Positions 7,760 to 16,366 of a stretch of 45,489 nt of DNA are shown here, one piece after another. The DNA lies in NCBI RefSeq assembly GCF_000633455.1, contig NZ_AYMG01000022.1, positions 1-45,489 of the forward strand, in the 5' to 3' direction. Under the pieces are notes generated by a model. The model was not told the DNA's origin. It did no database searches and was given only the letters and a program-made list of their open reading frames with translations. Numbering within the stretch: the first letter of the stretch is position 1; the number at the start of each line of letters is the position of its first letter. The DNA comes from Pedobacter jeongneungensis. Lineage in GTDB: Bacteria; Bacteroidota; Bacteroidia; Sphingobacteriales; Sphingobacteriaceae. The translations under genes and the position numbers were made by a program.

Positions 7760-9688
7760 ATGCAAGTAAAAGCTGGCCCCCTATTATCTAAAATCAACTA
7801 TCCTGCTGATTTAAAGCAATATAGCGAATCTGACTTAGAACAAATAAGCCAGGAATTACGACAATACATTATTGATGTAGTAAGTGTTAACGGAGGCCAT
7901 TTCGCTTCCAGTTTAGGTGTTGTTGAACTAACAGTAGCCTTACATTACGCATTGAACACCCCTTACGATAAGTTGGTTTGGGATGTAGGACACCAGGCTT
8001 ATGGCCATAAAATATTAACTGGCCGTAGAGATTTATTCCATACAAACCGTGTATATAAAGGTATTAGCGGTTTCCCGAAAATTTCGGAAAGTGAGTACGA
8101 CACGTTTGGCGTTGGTCACTCTTCTACTTCAATTTCGGCTGCGCTGGGTATGGCTGTAGCTTCGCAACTAAAAGGCGAAACTGACAGGCAACATGTTGCT
8201 ATTATTGGCGATGGCGCTATGACAGCGGGTTTGGCCTTTGAGGGATTAAACCACGCCGGAATCGAAAACAGCAATGTGCTCGTTATTCTAAATGATAACT
8301 GCATGTCTATCGATCCAAATGTAGGTGCGCTTAAAGAGTATCTAACCAGCATCACTATTTCAAAATCGTACAACCGTTTCCGAGATGATATTTCTCATGT
8401 ACTGGCCGGACTTTCTAAATTAGGTCCAAATGCACATAAGTATGTTAAGAAAATCGAGAAAAGCATTAAAGGAACACTACTAAAACAAAGTAATTTATTT
8501 GAAGCTTTAAATTTTAGGTATTTCGGACCTGTTGACGGGCACGATGTAAAGCGTTTGGCACAAACCATAAAAGACTTATCTGCCATTCCAGGCCCAAAAC
8601 TTCTTCACTGCATTACAGTGAAAGGAAAAGGTTTCGCCTTAGCAGAGAAAGATCAAACGATATGGCATTCACCCGGACTTTTTGATAAGATTACAGGTGA
8701 AATCAAAAAAAGTGTTCCGGATAAGCCACAACCTCCAAAATATCAGGATGTTTTCGGACATACTATGGTAGAATTAGCTGAGGCAAATGATAAAATAGTA
8801 GGTATTACGCCTGCGATGCCTTCAGGATCTTCATTAAATATCATGATGAAGGCAATGCCAAAACGTGCCTTTGATGTGGGCATTGCAGAACAGCATGCGG
8901 TAACTTTTTCCGCTGGATTAGCTACTCAAGGATTAATCCCTTTTTGTAATATCTACTCGAGTTTTATGCAAAGGGCTTATGATCAGGTGATCCATGATGT
9001 GGCCATACAAAAACTGAATGTAGTTTTTTGTTTAGACAGGGCAGGCCTGGCTGGTGCTGATGGTGCAACACACCATGGTGCTTATGATATTGCCTATATG
9101 CGCTGCATCCCAAATTTAGTAATTTCTTCTCCAATGAATGAAGAAGAGTTACGCAACCTGATGTTTACCGCTCAACAGGAAAATGTTGGCCCATTTGTAA
9201 TCCGCTATCCCCGTGGTAATGGTGTAATGCCTGACTGGAAAAGACCTTTCAAAGCTTTAGAAATTGGCAAAGGCCGTAAAATCTGCGATGGGGAGGATGT
9301 AGCTTTATTAACTATTGGTCACGCAGGTAATTTTGCAGTTGAAGCGAGGGCAGAATTGAACAGCGAAGGTTTTTACCCGGCGCATTACGATTTACGTTTT
9401 GTAAAACCACTGGACGAAGCTTTACTACACGAGGTATTTGCTAAATATAAACATGTAATTACAGTAGAAGATGGTTCACTGCCTGGAGGTGTAGGTTCCG
9501 CAGTATTAGAGTTTATGGCCGATCATGGTTATAATGCTAATGTAATCCGCTTAGGTATTCCGGACCATTTTATCGAACATGGCGAACAGGCCGAACTTTG
9601 GGCAGAATGTGGTTATGATAAAAATGCAATTATTGAGGCTGTGAGAAAAGTTGCGGTAAAAAGGACAACTAATACAATGGCTGGTTAA
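7760..9688 (+). CDS. dxs: 1-deoxy-D-xylulose-5-phosphate synthase
   Basis: Thiamine-diphosphate enzyme condensing pyruvate and glyceraldehyde-3-phosphate, the first and committed step of the MEP isoprenoid pathway. Visible motifs are LVWDVGHQAYGHKILTGR, the ThDP/Mg site GDGAMTAGLAFEGLNHAG followed by LNDN, and the pyrimidine domain FDVGIAEQHAVTFSAGLA with DRAGLAGADGATHHG. From ATG 7760 it has 642 residues, the expected size. A TTG at 7730 adds ten unrelated residues and overlaps a promoter-like TTACTTTG (7725-7732), so the ATG is preferred. It is the only plus-strand gene after 3100. Its polyprenyl product chain also supplies the undecaprenyl carrier used by the nearby polysaccharide genes, though adjacency may be chance. 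Confidence 0.97.
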   Translation: MQVKAGPLLSKINYPADLKQYSESDLEQISQELRQYIIDVVSVNGGHFASSLGVVELTVALHYALNTPYDKLVWDVGHQAYGHKILTGRRDLFHTNRVYKGISGFPKISESEYDTFGVGHSSTSISAALGMAVASQLKGETDRQHVAIIGDGAMTAGLAFEGLNHAGIENSNVLVILNDNCMSIDPNVGALKEYLTSITISKSYNRFRDDISHVLAGLSKLGPNAHKYVKKIEKSIKGTLLKQSNLFEALNFRYFGPVDGHDVKRLAQTIKDLSAIPGPKLLHCITVKGKGFALAEKDQTIWHSPGLFDKITGEIKKSVPDKPQPPKYQDVFGHTMVELAEANDKIVGITPAMPSGSSLNIMMKAMPKRAFDVGIAEQHAVTFSAGLATQGLIPFCNIYSSFMQRAYDQVIHDVAIQKLNVVFCLDRAGLAGADGATHHGAYDIAYMRCIPNLVISSPMNEEELRNLMFTAQQENVGPFVIRYPRGNGVMPDWKRPFKALEIGKGRKICDGEDVALLTIGHAGNFAVEARAELNSEGFYPAHYDLRFVKPLDEALLHEVFAKYKHVITVEDGSLPGGVGSAVLEFMADHGYNANVIRLGIPDHFIEHGEQAELWAECGYDKNAIIEAVRKVAVKRTTNTMAG

Positions 9689-10055
9689 TTTTCTACAGTC
9701 AAATTCCCGACGTAGTTTTATTTTAGATTATTAAATGGTTAAATTTTTATTGATTTTTCTAAAATTACCCAATAATAAGTATTTATATATGTCATAACTA
9801 CTCACAGATGACCAGGATCGATTTTATTCTCGCCATAATCTACTTCGATCTGTAAACAATATTTAAGTTACTATGTTTAGTGGTATTATATTTGTTATAA
9901 TACCACCAAACCCTAATAAAATAGTAATGACAACGTTTAAAAAATCAATCCTATTTACCAAAACTGTTCTTAATTTCTTTGGATATTTATTTAACCAATC
10001 TTTAAACAGAGATAAATTAAGCAAAAAGTCTGGATAAATCCAGTAATGCAAATCT
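9689..10055. other. Intergenic region between convergent dxs and the wzi-like gene
   Basis: No convincing gene. The main structure is a 15-bp inverted repeat with one mismatch (9876-9890 with 9896-9910, 5-base loop), with no T tract on either side. It may end transcription from one or both flanking genes, but it is not a standard intrinsic terminator. A 62-codon minus-strand frame (10051-9863, TTG start) contains one hydrophobic stretch and runs through this hairpin; I do not regard it as a real gene. Confidence 0.4.
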
Positions 10056-11672
10056 TTAAAAATCGTGGTAGATATTTCTAAATGAGCTCCTTAATCCGAT
10101 AGTTAGCAACCCAGTTTTATTTATACCCAACTCGTTACTTTCTCTTCTATATGTACCCGCCACCTCTAACCTTAAATTGTATTTAGGGTTTAGTAAATAA
10201 GCTACCTGTCCTTTTACATAGTAAAGGTCTGTGCCAATACCTTGCCCTATGTGACTACCATACTGGACAGACCTGGTATCATAACTCTTAAAAATATCGC
10301 CTCCATAATTCATCCCGGCAGGATCCAGTCCGTATCTTGAATACAGTGCTTCGCCCTGAAGATCAAATCTCTTATAGCTGTAATTTAAGATTCCCAAAAA
10401 CTCTCTAAAGTTTGCACCACGAGGATGTGCTAAAGATTGATTGTAATTTGCATAGTTCGAAATTCTATCGAAGTGGGCATAAGTATAAGGCCTCGCGGTG
10501 TTAAATTCAGCAAGATAATTCAGGCCCTGTACTTTAAAAAGATCAGATCCCCGTACACCAAACTGAACAGCAAACTTATTTGCCCAGTAACCGTTTCCTT
10601 TAAAAAACTCTTTCGCCGTAAATTCATCAAACATAAACTGACCATATAACGTTGTTTTTTCCAACAACTCATACTTAAGGTTAATTCCTAAGCGCATTTT
10701 ATCAGGTGAAGTGGTATTGGTATTTTCGACAGGGCGCAAAAATATAAAAGGATGAACATAGTTAAAATCAAATCCTCTTTTACCTTCTGGTTCAGCATCA
10801 GCCCAGGTAACTGCCTGAAAGAATCCAACAGAAAAACGTTTGGTAGCATTCCAGTCTACGTAATGCGCGGCCATCCATTTCCCACGGTCTCCCAGTCTTC
10901 TGTCGCTTGCCAATTTAGGCGCTCCTGGATCGAGCATATAAGCAAATATGGTTTGATATTGCACACTTCCTAAAGTTGCCCTAACCCTAAAAAAAGAATA
11001 ATTAGAGGATACATCAGACAGCAACATTGAACGGTAACCATCACCAATAAAATTCTTATCATAGCCTAAAGCAAAATTTAAATACTTATTGGGTGTGTAA
11101 GACAATAAAGCAGTAACATAAGACCAATCTTGTGTATTTGTAGCTAACTTTCCATAGCCCTGACCAGGCACTACCTGATTAGCCACAATAAAGTTATTTA
11201 CATAATCAACAAATTTGCCCTGGTTTTCGAAACCATTTAAATAGAAGGAAAACTGCTTGCCCACATTTCCACCAACCTGAAAGCCACGTGTATTTAACCA
11301 GGTTGATCTATTCCCGCTAAAATCTTTTCCGATCTGAAAATCGGGTAAAAAGTCTGCATATATATTATAATCTTCATTTTTAAACTCTATAAGATGCTCC
11401 TGGAATAATTTACGATGCACCCAGCTTCTTCTATTTAAACTATCCGTTCCGGCGTTCATTAATGAATCATAGTGCAGCTGTAAGGCACTGTCATCTCCAT
11501 AAAAACCTTTAATAGCAGAGTGAAATTTTGATTGTTGATCATAAACAGCCGGATTTAGTTTTTGATAAAATTGATAATCGTATGGGATAATACGGTTGGG
11601 AGTAGGGTTTTGTGCAGCAGCAGCTAAAGCAAAAATGGCCATAAAGGCCATTAAAAAGATTCTTTTAATCAT
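10056..11672 (-). CDS. Outer-membrane Wzi/RemB-like capsule assembly protein
   Basis: The 538-residue product starts with a clear Sec signal peptide (residues 1-20, ending AAAAQ). The mature part shows alternating strands with many aromatic residues and ends in an aromatic-rich strand (LLTIGLRSSFRNIYHDF), as in outer-membrane beta-barrels. The pattern fits the Wzi capsule-assembly family, which in Bacteroidota includes the gliding-associated RemB. Wzi acts at the cell surface, tethering polysaccharide. It is the last gene of a minus-strand cluster, 3 bases after the dehydratase gene, which supports a role in attaching or organising this polymer. A gliding role cannot be excluded. Confidence 0.75.
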   Translation of the reverse strand: MIKRIFLMAFMAIFALAAAAQNPTPNRIIPYDYQFYQKLNPAVYDQQSKFHSAIKGFYGDDSALQLHYDSLMNAGTDSLNRRSWVHRKLFQEHLIEFKNEDYNIYADFLPDFQIGKDFSGNRSTWLNTRGFQVGGNVGKQFSFYLNGFENQGKFVDYVNNFIVANQVVPGQGYGKLATNTQDWSYVTALLSYTPNKYLNFALGYDKNFIGDGYRSMLLSDVSSNYSFFRVRATLGSVQYQTIFAYMLDPGAPKLASDRRLGDRGKWMAAHYVDWNATKRFSVGFFQAVTWADAEPEGKRGFDFNYVHPFIFLRPVENTNTTSPDKMRLGINLKYELLEKTTLYGQFMFDEFTAKEFFKGNGYWANKFAVQFGVRGSDLFKVQGLNYLAEFNTARPYTYAHFDRISNYANYNQSLAHPRGANFREFLGILNYSYKRFDLQGEALYSRYGLDPAGMNYGGDIFKSYDTRSVQYGSHIGQGIGTDLYYVKGQVAYLLNPKYNLRLEVAGTYRRESNELGINKTGLLTIGLRSSFRNIYHDF

Positions 11673-11675
11673 ATT

Positions 11676-13616
11676 TTAGTTGTTTATTACCTTATCTAAT
11701 TCTTCAAATATCGAATTTTTACTCTTAAATTCCGGAACCAGTTTTTTCATATTCATTACTACCTGCCGGTCATTATCAGATTTAGCAGAAGTAATCAATT
11801 CGTAAATCTGTTTTTCGACGTCAGCAAATACATATTCCCTTACTTTTCCGATCATAATTTTCTCATGATGGGTAGGCATCGTATTTTCATTATCGTTCAA
11901 TAGTTCTTCATATAACTTTTCTCCTGGGCGTAAACCAGAATATTCAATCTTAACATCCACATTGGGCTCTAAACCAGCAAGTCTGATCATTTTCTTCGCC
12001 AATTCTACAATTTTAACTGACTTACCCATGTCAAAAACGAATATTTCGCCTCCTTTTCCCATACATCCTGCTTCCAATACCAAACGGCAGGCTTCAGGAA
12101 TAGTCATAAAATAACGGGTAATTTCCGGGTGGGTTACCGTAACCGGACCACCTTTTTCAATCTGCTGCCTGAACCTTGGAATTACAGAACCATTTGAACC
12201 TAATACATTTCCAAATCGTGTAGTAATAAATTTAGTGATGGGTTTAACATTAAGATCGTTGATATATTGTAAACCATTACTGAAGATAAATCCATCAGTG
12301 CTCAACGAATTATTAAGTGATTGAACATATATTTCAGCAATCCGTTTTGAAGCCCCCATAATATTGGTCGGATTTACTGCCTTATCAGTAGAAATCATCA
12401 CAAATTTCTGTACACCATATTTAACAGATTTATCTGCAATGGTTTTAGTTCCCAATACGTTGGCTTTAATGGCCTCTGCAGGATTATCTTCCATTAAAGG
12501 AACATGTTTATAGGCAGCCGCATGATACACATAATGCGGTTTATAGGTTTCAAACAGTTTATCCATGCGCTGCTCATCGCGAACATCACCAATGAAGGCG
12601 TGAAAGTTTTTATTGCCATTCGTTTCTTCCAACTCTAAATACAATTCATGCAAAGCCGTTTCCGATTGATCGCAAAGAATGACTAAACCAACATTAAACT
12701 TAGAAAGCTGACGAACAATTTCACTTCCGATAGATCCTGCCGCGCCTGTAATCAGAATCCGCTTTTTATCAAGCATCTCTCCAATTCCATCAATATCAAT
12801 TTTAATTGATTTACGGTTCAACAAATCCTCAATATTTAATTTTTGAATCTGTGTGGATTTTAGCTGACCGTTTGTCCATACATCAGGAGGCGGGATGTTT
12901 AAGATTTTAATATCATTTTCCAGACACAAGTCAACAATTTGATCTTTTTTCTCATCTGGTATGGTGTAAGATGCAAAAATAATTTCATCCAGTTCATGTT
13001 CGCCAATCAGATAGGCAAGCTTAGCGGCGTCTAAAATTTTTACCCCATCTATCGTTTTACCCACTTTGCGTGGATCATCATCAACAAATGCAACAATATT
13101 TTTATTTACGCTACCATCATGATCAAAAGTACGTTTGGTAGCTAAGCCTGCTTCACCTGCTCCATAGATAATGACTTTCTTTTTATCAAGATTTAAATTT
13201 TTAACATAAATAAAGAAATATTTGATCAAAACCCGGTAAGTCATTAAAAACAAAAAGCTGGTTAAGCCATTTGTAATTAATATTGTGATAGAAATTAATG
13301 GATATTGAAAAAAGGTGAGTGCAATCAGGTTTAATACAAAAAAAGTACCGTTGCCAATTATAACTGCAATTAAAATACGGAATGAATCCTGAGCGCTGGT
13401 GTAACGAATGATGCCCGTAAATGTTCTAATATGAAAGAAAACAGCAATGTTAATTGTACCAATAATCAGGAGATTTCTGGCCAGCTCAGGCAATTCAATT
13501 GCTGTTAAATCTAAATTATGCTTAAGGGAGTAAGCAAATATTAAAGAACAGGTGCAAATGGTCAGGTCCAATAGGAAAATGACCCAGCGTGGAACAATAT
13601 TAATTTGTGTAAACAA
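11676..13616 (-). CDS. Membrane UDP-GlcNAc 4,6-dehydratase-type epimerase (WbpM/CapD/FlaA1 family)
   Basis: The 646-residue product has four N-terminal membrane helices (about residues 10-145), a first nucleotide-binding fold (YGAGEAGLATKR), and a C-terminal short-chain dehydrogenase domain with GAAGSIGSEIVRQL near 290 and the family signature STDKAVNPTNIMGASKR. Known members (WbpM, PglF, CapD) convert UDP-GlcNAc to UDP-4-keto-6-deoxy-GlcNAc. With the reductase at 18477 it would make UDP-QuiNAc or UDP-FucNAc. The start appears to be TTG at 13616: the nearest in-frame stop is only a few codons upstream and no ATG lies before the first helix. Wzi-like gene 3 bases downstream; acetyltransferase gene 45 bases upstream. 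Confidence 0.85.
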   Translation of the reverse strand: MFTQINIVPRWVIFLLDLTICTCSLIFAYSLKHNLDLTAIELPELARNLLIIGTINIAVFFHIRTFTGIIRYTSAQDSFRILIAVIIGNGTFFVLNLIALTFFQYPLISITILITNGLTSFLFLMTYRVLIKYFFIYVKNLNLDKKKVIIYGAGEAGLATKRTFDHDGSVNKNIVAFVDDDPRKVGKTIDGVKILDAAKLAYLIGEHELDEIIFASYTIPDEKKDQIVDLCLENDIKILNIPPPDVWTNGQLKSTQIQKLNIEDLLNRKSIKIDIDGIGEMLDKKRILITGAAGSIGSEIVRQLSKFNVGLVILCDQSETALHELYLELEETNGNKNFHAFIGDVRDEQRMDKLFETYKPHYVYHAAAYKHVPLMEDNPAEAIKANVLGTKTIADKSVKYGVQKFVMISTDKAVNPTNIMGASKRIAEIYVQSLNNSLSTDGFIFSNGLQYINDLNVKPITKFITTRFGNVLGSNGSVIPRFRQQIEKGGPVTVTHPEITRYFMTIPEACRLVLEAGCMGKGGEIFVFDMGKSVKIVELAKKMIRLAGLEPNVDVKIEYSGLRPGEKLYEELLNDNENTMPTHHEKIMIGKVREYVFADVEKQIYELITSAKSDNDRQVVMNMKKLVPEFKSKNSIFEELDKVINN

Positions 13617-13661
13617 AATACAACAGGCTAAATTTCATTAAATATACGCATTATAACAAGA

Positions 13662-14210
13662 TTAATACAAGTCTAATGCAACAACTTCTTCAGGCTCAAA
13701 GACCTTAGGGATGGTACTGAGTCTGGGAATCGCTGTGCATGCTTCTATGATTGCACCTGTACCAACTCTGGCGCCGCCCCCTATATAAGAATTTGGATAG
13801 ACACAGCAGAAATCTTCAATAACCGCATCATGGTCAATCGTTACATTTGCATTAACAATTACATGTTTACCGATAATGGCACCTGATTGAATTACTGCTC
13901 CTGCTAAAATAACACTGCCTTCTCCTATAATTACATCATTAGCAACTATAGCCTTTGGATGAATCACTATTCCGAAATTGTGTACAATGTATTTGGCAAT
14001 ATTTCTGCGCACTTCGTTGCTACCAATTCCAATAATCATTTTAGCCTGCTGCTCAACATTTTCGTGGTATGGCTGTACAGGAGTATTATTAATGGATGAT
14101 AAATCTTTATTATCATCAAAATAAGTGATTAACCGACATTTATTTAATGTAATTGCATTGCCAATTACTCTGGCATGGCCTCCGCCACCATAAACTACCC
14201 AATCATTCAT
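13662..14210 (-). CDS. PglD/NeuD-like sugar acyltransferase (left-handed beta-helix)
   Basis: The 182-residue product starts with a small Rossmann-like sugar-nucleotide domain (WVVYGGGGHARVIGNAI) and continues with hexapeptide repeats (NDVIIGEGSVILAGAVIQSGAIIGKH region). The family histidine lies in TIDHDAVIEDF. PglD-like enzymes acetylate UDP-4-amino sugars using acetyl-CoA; NeuD acetylates sialic acid. The protein is slightly shorter than usual (about 195-210) and its last 35 residues do not continue the hexapeptide pattern, so the C-terminus is diverged. It overlaps the preceding transferase gene by 8 bases (ATGAATGA) and is surely co-translated with it. The substrate is not determined. 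Confidence 0.8.
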   Translation of the reverse strand: MNDWVVYGGGGHARVIGNAITLNKCRLITYFDDNKDLSSINNTPVQPYHENVEQQAKMIIGIGSNEVRRNIAKYIVHNFGIVIHPKAIVANDVIIGEGSVILAGAVIQSGAIIGKHVIVNANVTIDHDAVIEDFCCVYPNSYIGGGARVGTGAIIEACTAIPRLSTIPKVFEPEEVVALDLY

Positions 14211-15180
14211 TTGTTACTGATTTTATCAATCTCTCTTTCCCCTCCGTTGTGAAACGGACAACAAGGAAAACAATTCCTGACATTACAATCAAAAACAGTG
14301 CCGTTAGCGAATCTTTGCCCACAAGTAAAATAAGAAGGGTATTGATGATTAATTGGATTAAAATATAAATGCTCACCACTACTAAATGAGGCCATTTTTT
14401 TTCATTAGAAAGAAATTGATAAAAATGGCTTCTGTGCGCTTCAAAAATATTCTCTTTTCTGATTACCCTAAATACAATAGTGGTTACAGCGTCTAATCCA
14501 TAAAACAATAATAATAGGATGTAATTAAAGTTCTGTGTTTGGATCACCAGCTGCCCCATCAGAAAAACAACAATGAAAGCGATGCTTACACTTCCCACAT
14601 CACCGGCAAAACACTTGGCTTTTTTTCGGAAATTAAAAAAATTGAATACAAGTAAGGATAGTCCAACAGTAATCAATAAATCGGACGAGGTAAACGAAAT
14701 AACCTGTTCGTTAATATAGAATAAGGTTGCTATTGCCAATAAACTATAGCCTCCTGTAATTCCATTGATTCCGTCCATAAAATTATAGGCATTAATTGTT
14801 CCGATAACAAAAATTAATGCAACCGGAATCCAATACCAACTTAAACTAAAAAGCTGCCACTGATAGAAAATCAAAATCACCGATAAAAGATGAATACCTA
14901 ATCTTACTTTATTGTTTAGGGTGAAAATATCATCTAAAAAACTGATAAGACTGATTAGAAATAATCCCAGAATAAAATAAGGGTATTGAAGTCCAAAAGT
15001 AAAGAAAAAGATCAACGCAGCTAAAGTGAAAATGATCCCTCCGCCACGGATAGTCACTGTATTATGAGAGCTTCTGTGATTAGGCTTATCGATAATATTA
15101 AAGTGATCGGCGACTCTGAAATAAAAGAATTCGATAATAAAAAGGCCGGTTAAGGTAATTAGGGCAAAAACCACTGTCAT
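14203..15180 (-). CDS. Undecaprenyl-phosphate sugar-1-phosphate transferase (WecA/WbpL-type, MraY superfamily)
   Basis: The 325-residue integral membrane protein has about ten helices and the superfamily motifs DKPNHRSSHNTVTIRGGG at the N-terminus, NAYNFMDGINGITGG in the middle and CFAGDVGSVSIAF later. Family members transfer a HexNAc-1-phosphate (GlcNAc, QuiNAc or FucNAc) from UDP to undecaprenyl phosphate at the inner membrane face, starting the repeat unit. It is the only initiating transferase visible in the locus; no WcaJ/WbaP-type enzyme is present. It opens a four-gene cluster (this gene, acyltransferase, dehydratase, Wzi-like) with its own promoter at 15196-15226. Confidence 0.88.
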   Translation of the reverse strand: MTVVFALITLTGLFIIEFFYFRVADHFNIIDKPNHRSSHNTVTIRGGGIIFTLAALIFFFTFGLQYPYFILGLFLISLISFLDDIFTLNNKVRLGIHLLSVILIFYQWQLFSLSWYWIPVALIFVIGTINAYNFMDGINGITGGYSLLAIATLFYINEQVISFTSSDLLITVGLSLLVFNFFNFRKKAKCFAGDVGSVSIAFIVVFLMGQLVIQTQNFNYILLLLFYGLDAVTTIVFRVIRKENIFEAHRSHFYQFLSNEKKWPHLVVVSIYILIQLIINTLLILLVGKDSLTALFLIVMSGIVFLVVRFTTEGKERLIKSVTNE

Positions 15181-15195
15181 AAATCTTTATTTTGG

Positions 15196-15226
15196 CGAAG
15201 ATAGAGAAAATTAGGAGGGAGTACAA
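15196..15226 (-). promoter_or_regulatory. Promoter of the 15180-10056 cluster
   Basis: On the minus strand, TTG at 15226-15224, a 20-base spacer and TATCTTCG (one mismatch to TAnnTTTG) at 15203-15196. It lies between the manC terminator and the transferase ATG. Confidence 0.5.
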
Positions 15227-15260
15227 AAAAGAAAAAGCAGACTAAAAATTAGCCTGCTTT
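15226..15260 (-). terminator. Terminator behind manC
   Basis: A 12-bp stem with one mismatch (15260-15249 with 15245-15234) and an AAA/TTT loop is followed by a pyrimidine/T-rich tail on the minus strand. It closes the long operon above. Its tail overlaps the -33 element of the next promoter. Confidence 0.75.
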
Positions 15261-15274
15261 GTATGAAATGACTA

Positions 15275-16366
15275 TTACAAATATTCATTTCCAAAGTTGC
15301 TCACCATTTTAGCCGCAACTTGTTTAATTTCCTGTTCATCAGACTTTGGATAAATCAGCAATACTTTACCGTCATCTACAATAATATAATTTTCCATTCC
15401 TTTAATTACAGCTGCTTTATCTGCTGGTATTTGTATAATACAATTCAAAGTATTCTCCAAATGTAAATGAGCACAGTTAACTGCATTCTCATGCTCATCT
15501 TTATTTGCAACACTATGTAGCGAAGCCCAGGTGCCTAAATCGGACCAACCAATATCAGCCGGAATGGTATATACATTATCAGCCTTCTCTAAAATGGCAT
15601 AATCGATAGAAATATTTGGCGATTTTGGATAATTGTCAGCAATAAAACCAACTTCTTTATTCGTATTATAGAATTGGTTCCCTTGTTCAAAAATACTATC
15701 AATCTCGGCGGCATGGCTTTGAAATGCTTCTTTTATTGATTTTGCCGACCAGATAAAAATTCCTGCATTCCATAAATATTCTCCACTTGCTAAATACTCT
15801 TCTGCCTTTTCTAACGATGGTTTTTCTTTAAAGGCCAATACTTTGCGAATACCATCTTCATTCATCAACGTTTCTTCATATTGAATATAGCCATAGCCCG
15901 TATCTGGCCGGCTTGGCTGAATGCCTAAGGTAAGTAAAGCATCATGGGTAGCCGAAAAACTTAATGCTTGTTGAATTTTTCTTAAAAATTCTTTTTCCTT
16001 CAAGATCAGGTGATCGGATGGGGCAACTACAATATTTGCTTCCGGGTTGGTCTTTAAAATTTTATAGCACGCGTAGGCGATACAAGGGGCGGTATTGTTT
16101 CTGCTCGGTTCTAATAATACCTGTTCTTCATTTAACGCGGGAAGTTGGCTCAATACCAAATCTTTATAGTGCTCATTGCTAAGGATAAAAATATGTGCAG
16201 GATCACAAATTTTAGCGAAACGCTCATAAGTCAGCTGTAATAAAGACTTCCCTAAACCTAATATATCTATAAATTGTTTTGGGAATTGGTTACGGCTTTT
16301 GGGCCAAAAACGGGAGCCTACCCCCCCCGCCATGATTAAAACATAATTGTTATGATTTCCAGTCAT
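15275..16366 (-). CDS. manC: Mannose-1-phosphate guanylyltransferase
   Basis: Makes GDP-mannose from GTP and mannose-1-phosphate, feeding Gmd and Fcl just upstream. The N-terminal nucleotidyltransferase signature is IMAGGVGSRFWPKSRNQFPKQF (split here as IMAGGVGSRF and WPKSRNQFPK), followed by VAPSDHLI and the family DTGYGYIQY. At 363 residues it is the short form without the phosphomannose isomerase domain of E. coli ManC. It overlaps fcl by 17 bases. Codons for AGGV are written as a run of eight G (minus strand, 16328-16321), a slippery tract near the start. No phosphomannomutase is in the locus; that step must come from elsewhere. Confidence 0.93.
   Translation of the reverse strand: MTGNHNNYVLIMAGGVGSRFWPKSRNQFPKQFIDILGLGKSLLQLTYERFAKICDPAHIFILSNEHYKDLVLSQLPALNEEQVLLEPSRNNTAPCIAYACYKILKTNPEANIVVAPSDHLILKEKEFLRKIQQALSFSATHDALLTLGIQPSRPDTGYGYIQYEETLMNEDGIRKVLAFKEKPSLEKAEEYLASGEYLWNAGIFIWSAKSIKEAFQSHAAEIDSIFEQGNQFYNTNKEVGFIADNYPKSPNISIDYAILEKADNVYTIPADIGWSDLGTWASLHSVANKDEHENAVNCAHLHLENTLNCIIQIPADKAAVIKGMENYIIVDDGKVLLIYPKSDEQEIKQVAAKMVSNFGNEYL

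Noticed and set aside
9863..10051. 62-codon minus-strand frame with a hydrophobic stretch, 4 bases after the wzi-like stop
   Set aside because: TTG start, no ATG, passes through a long hairpin and matches no family; most likely chance.
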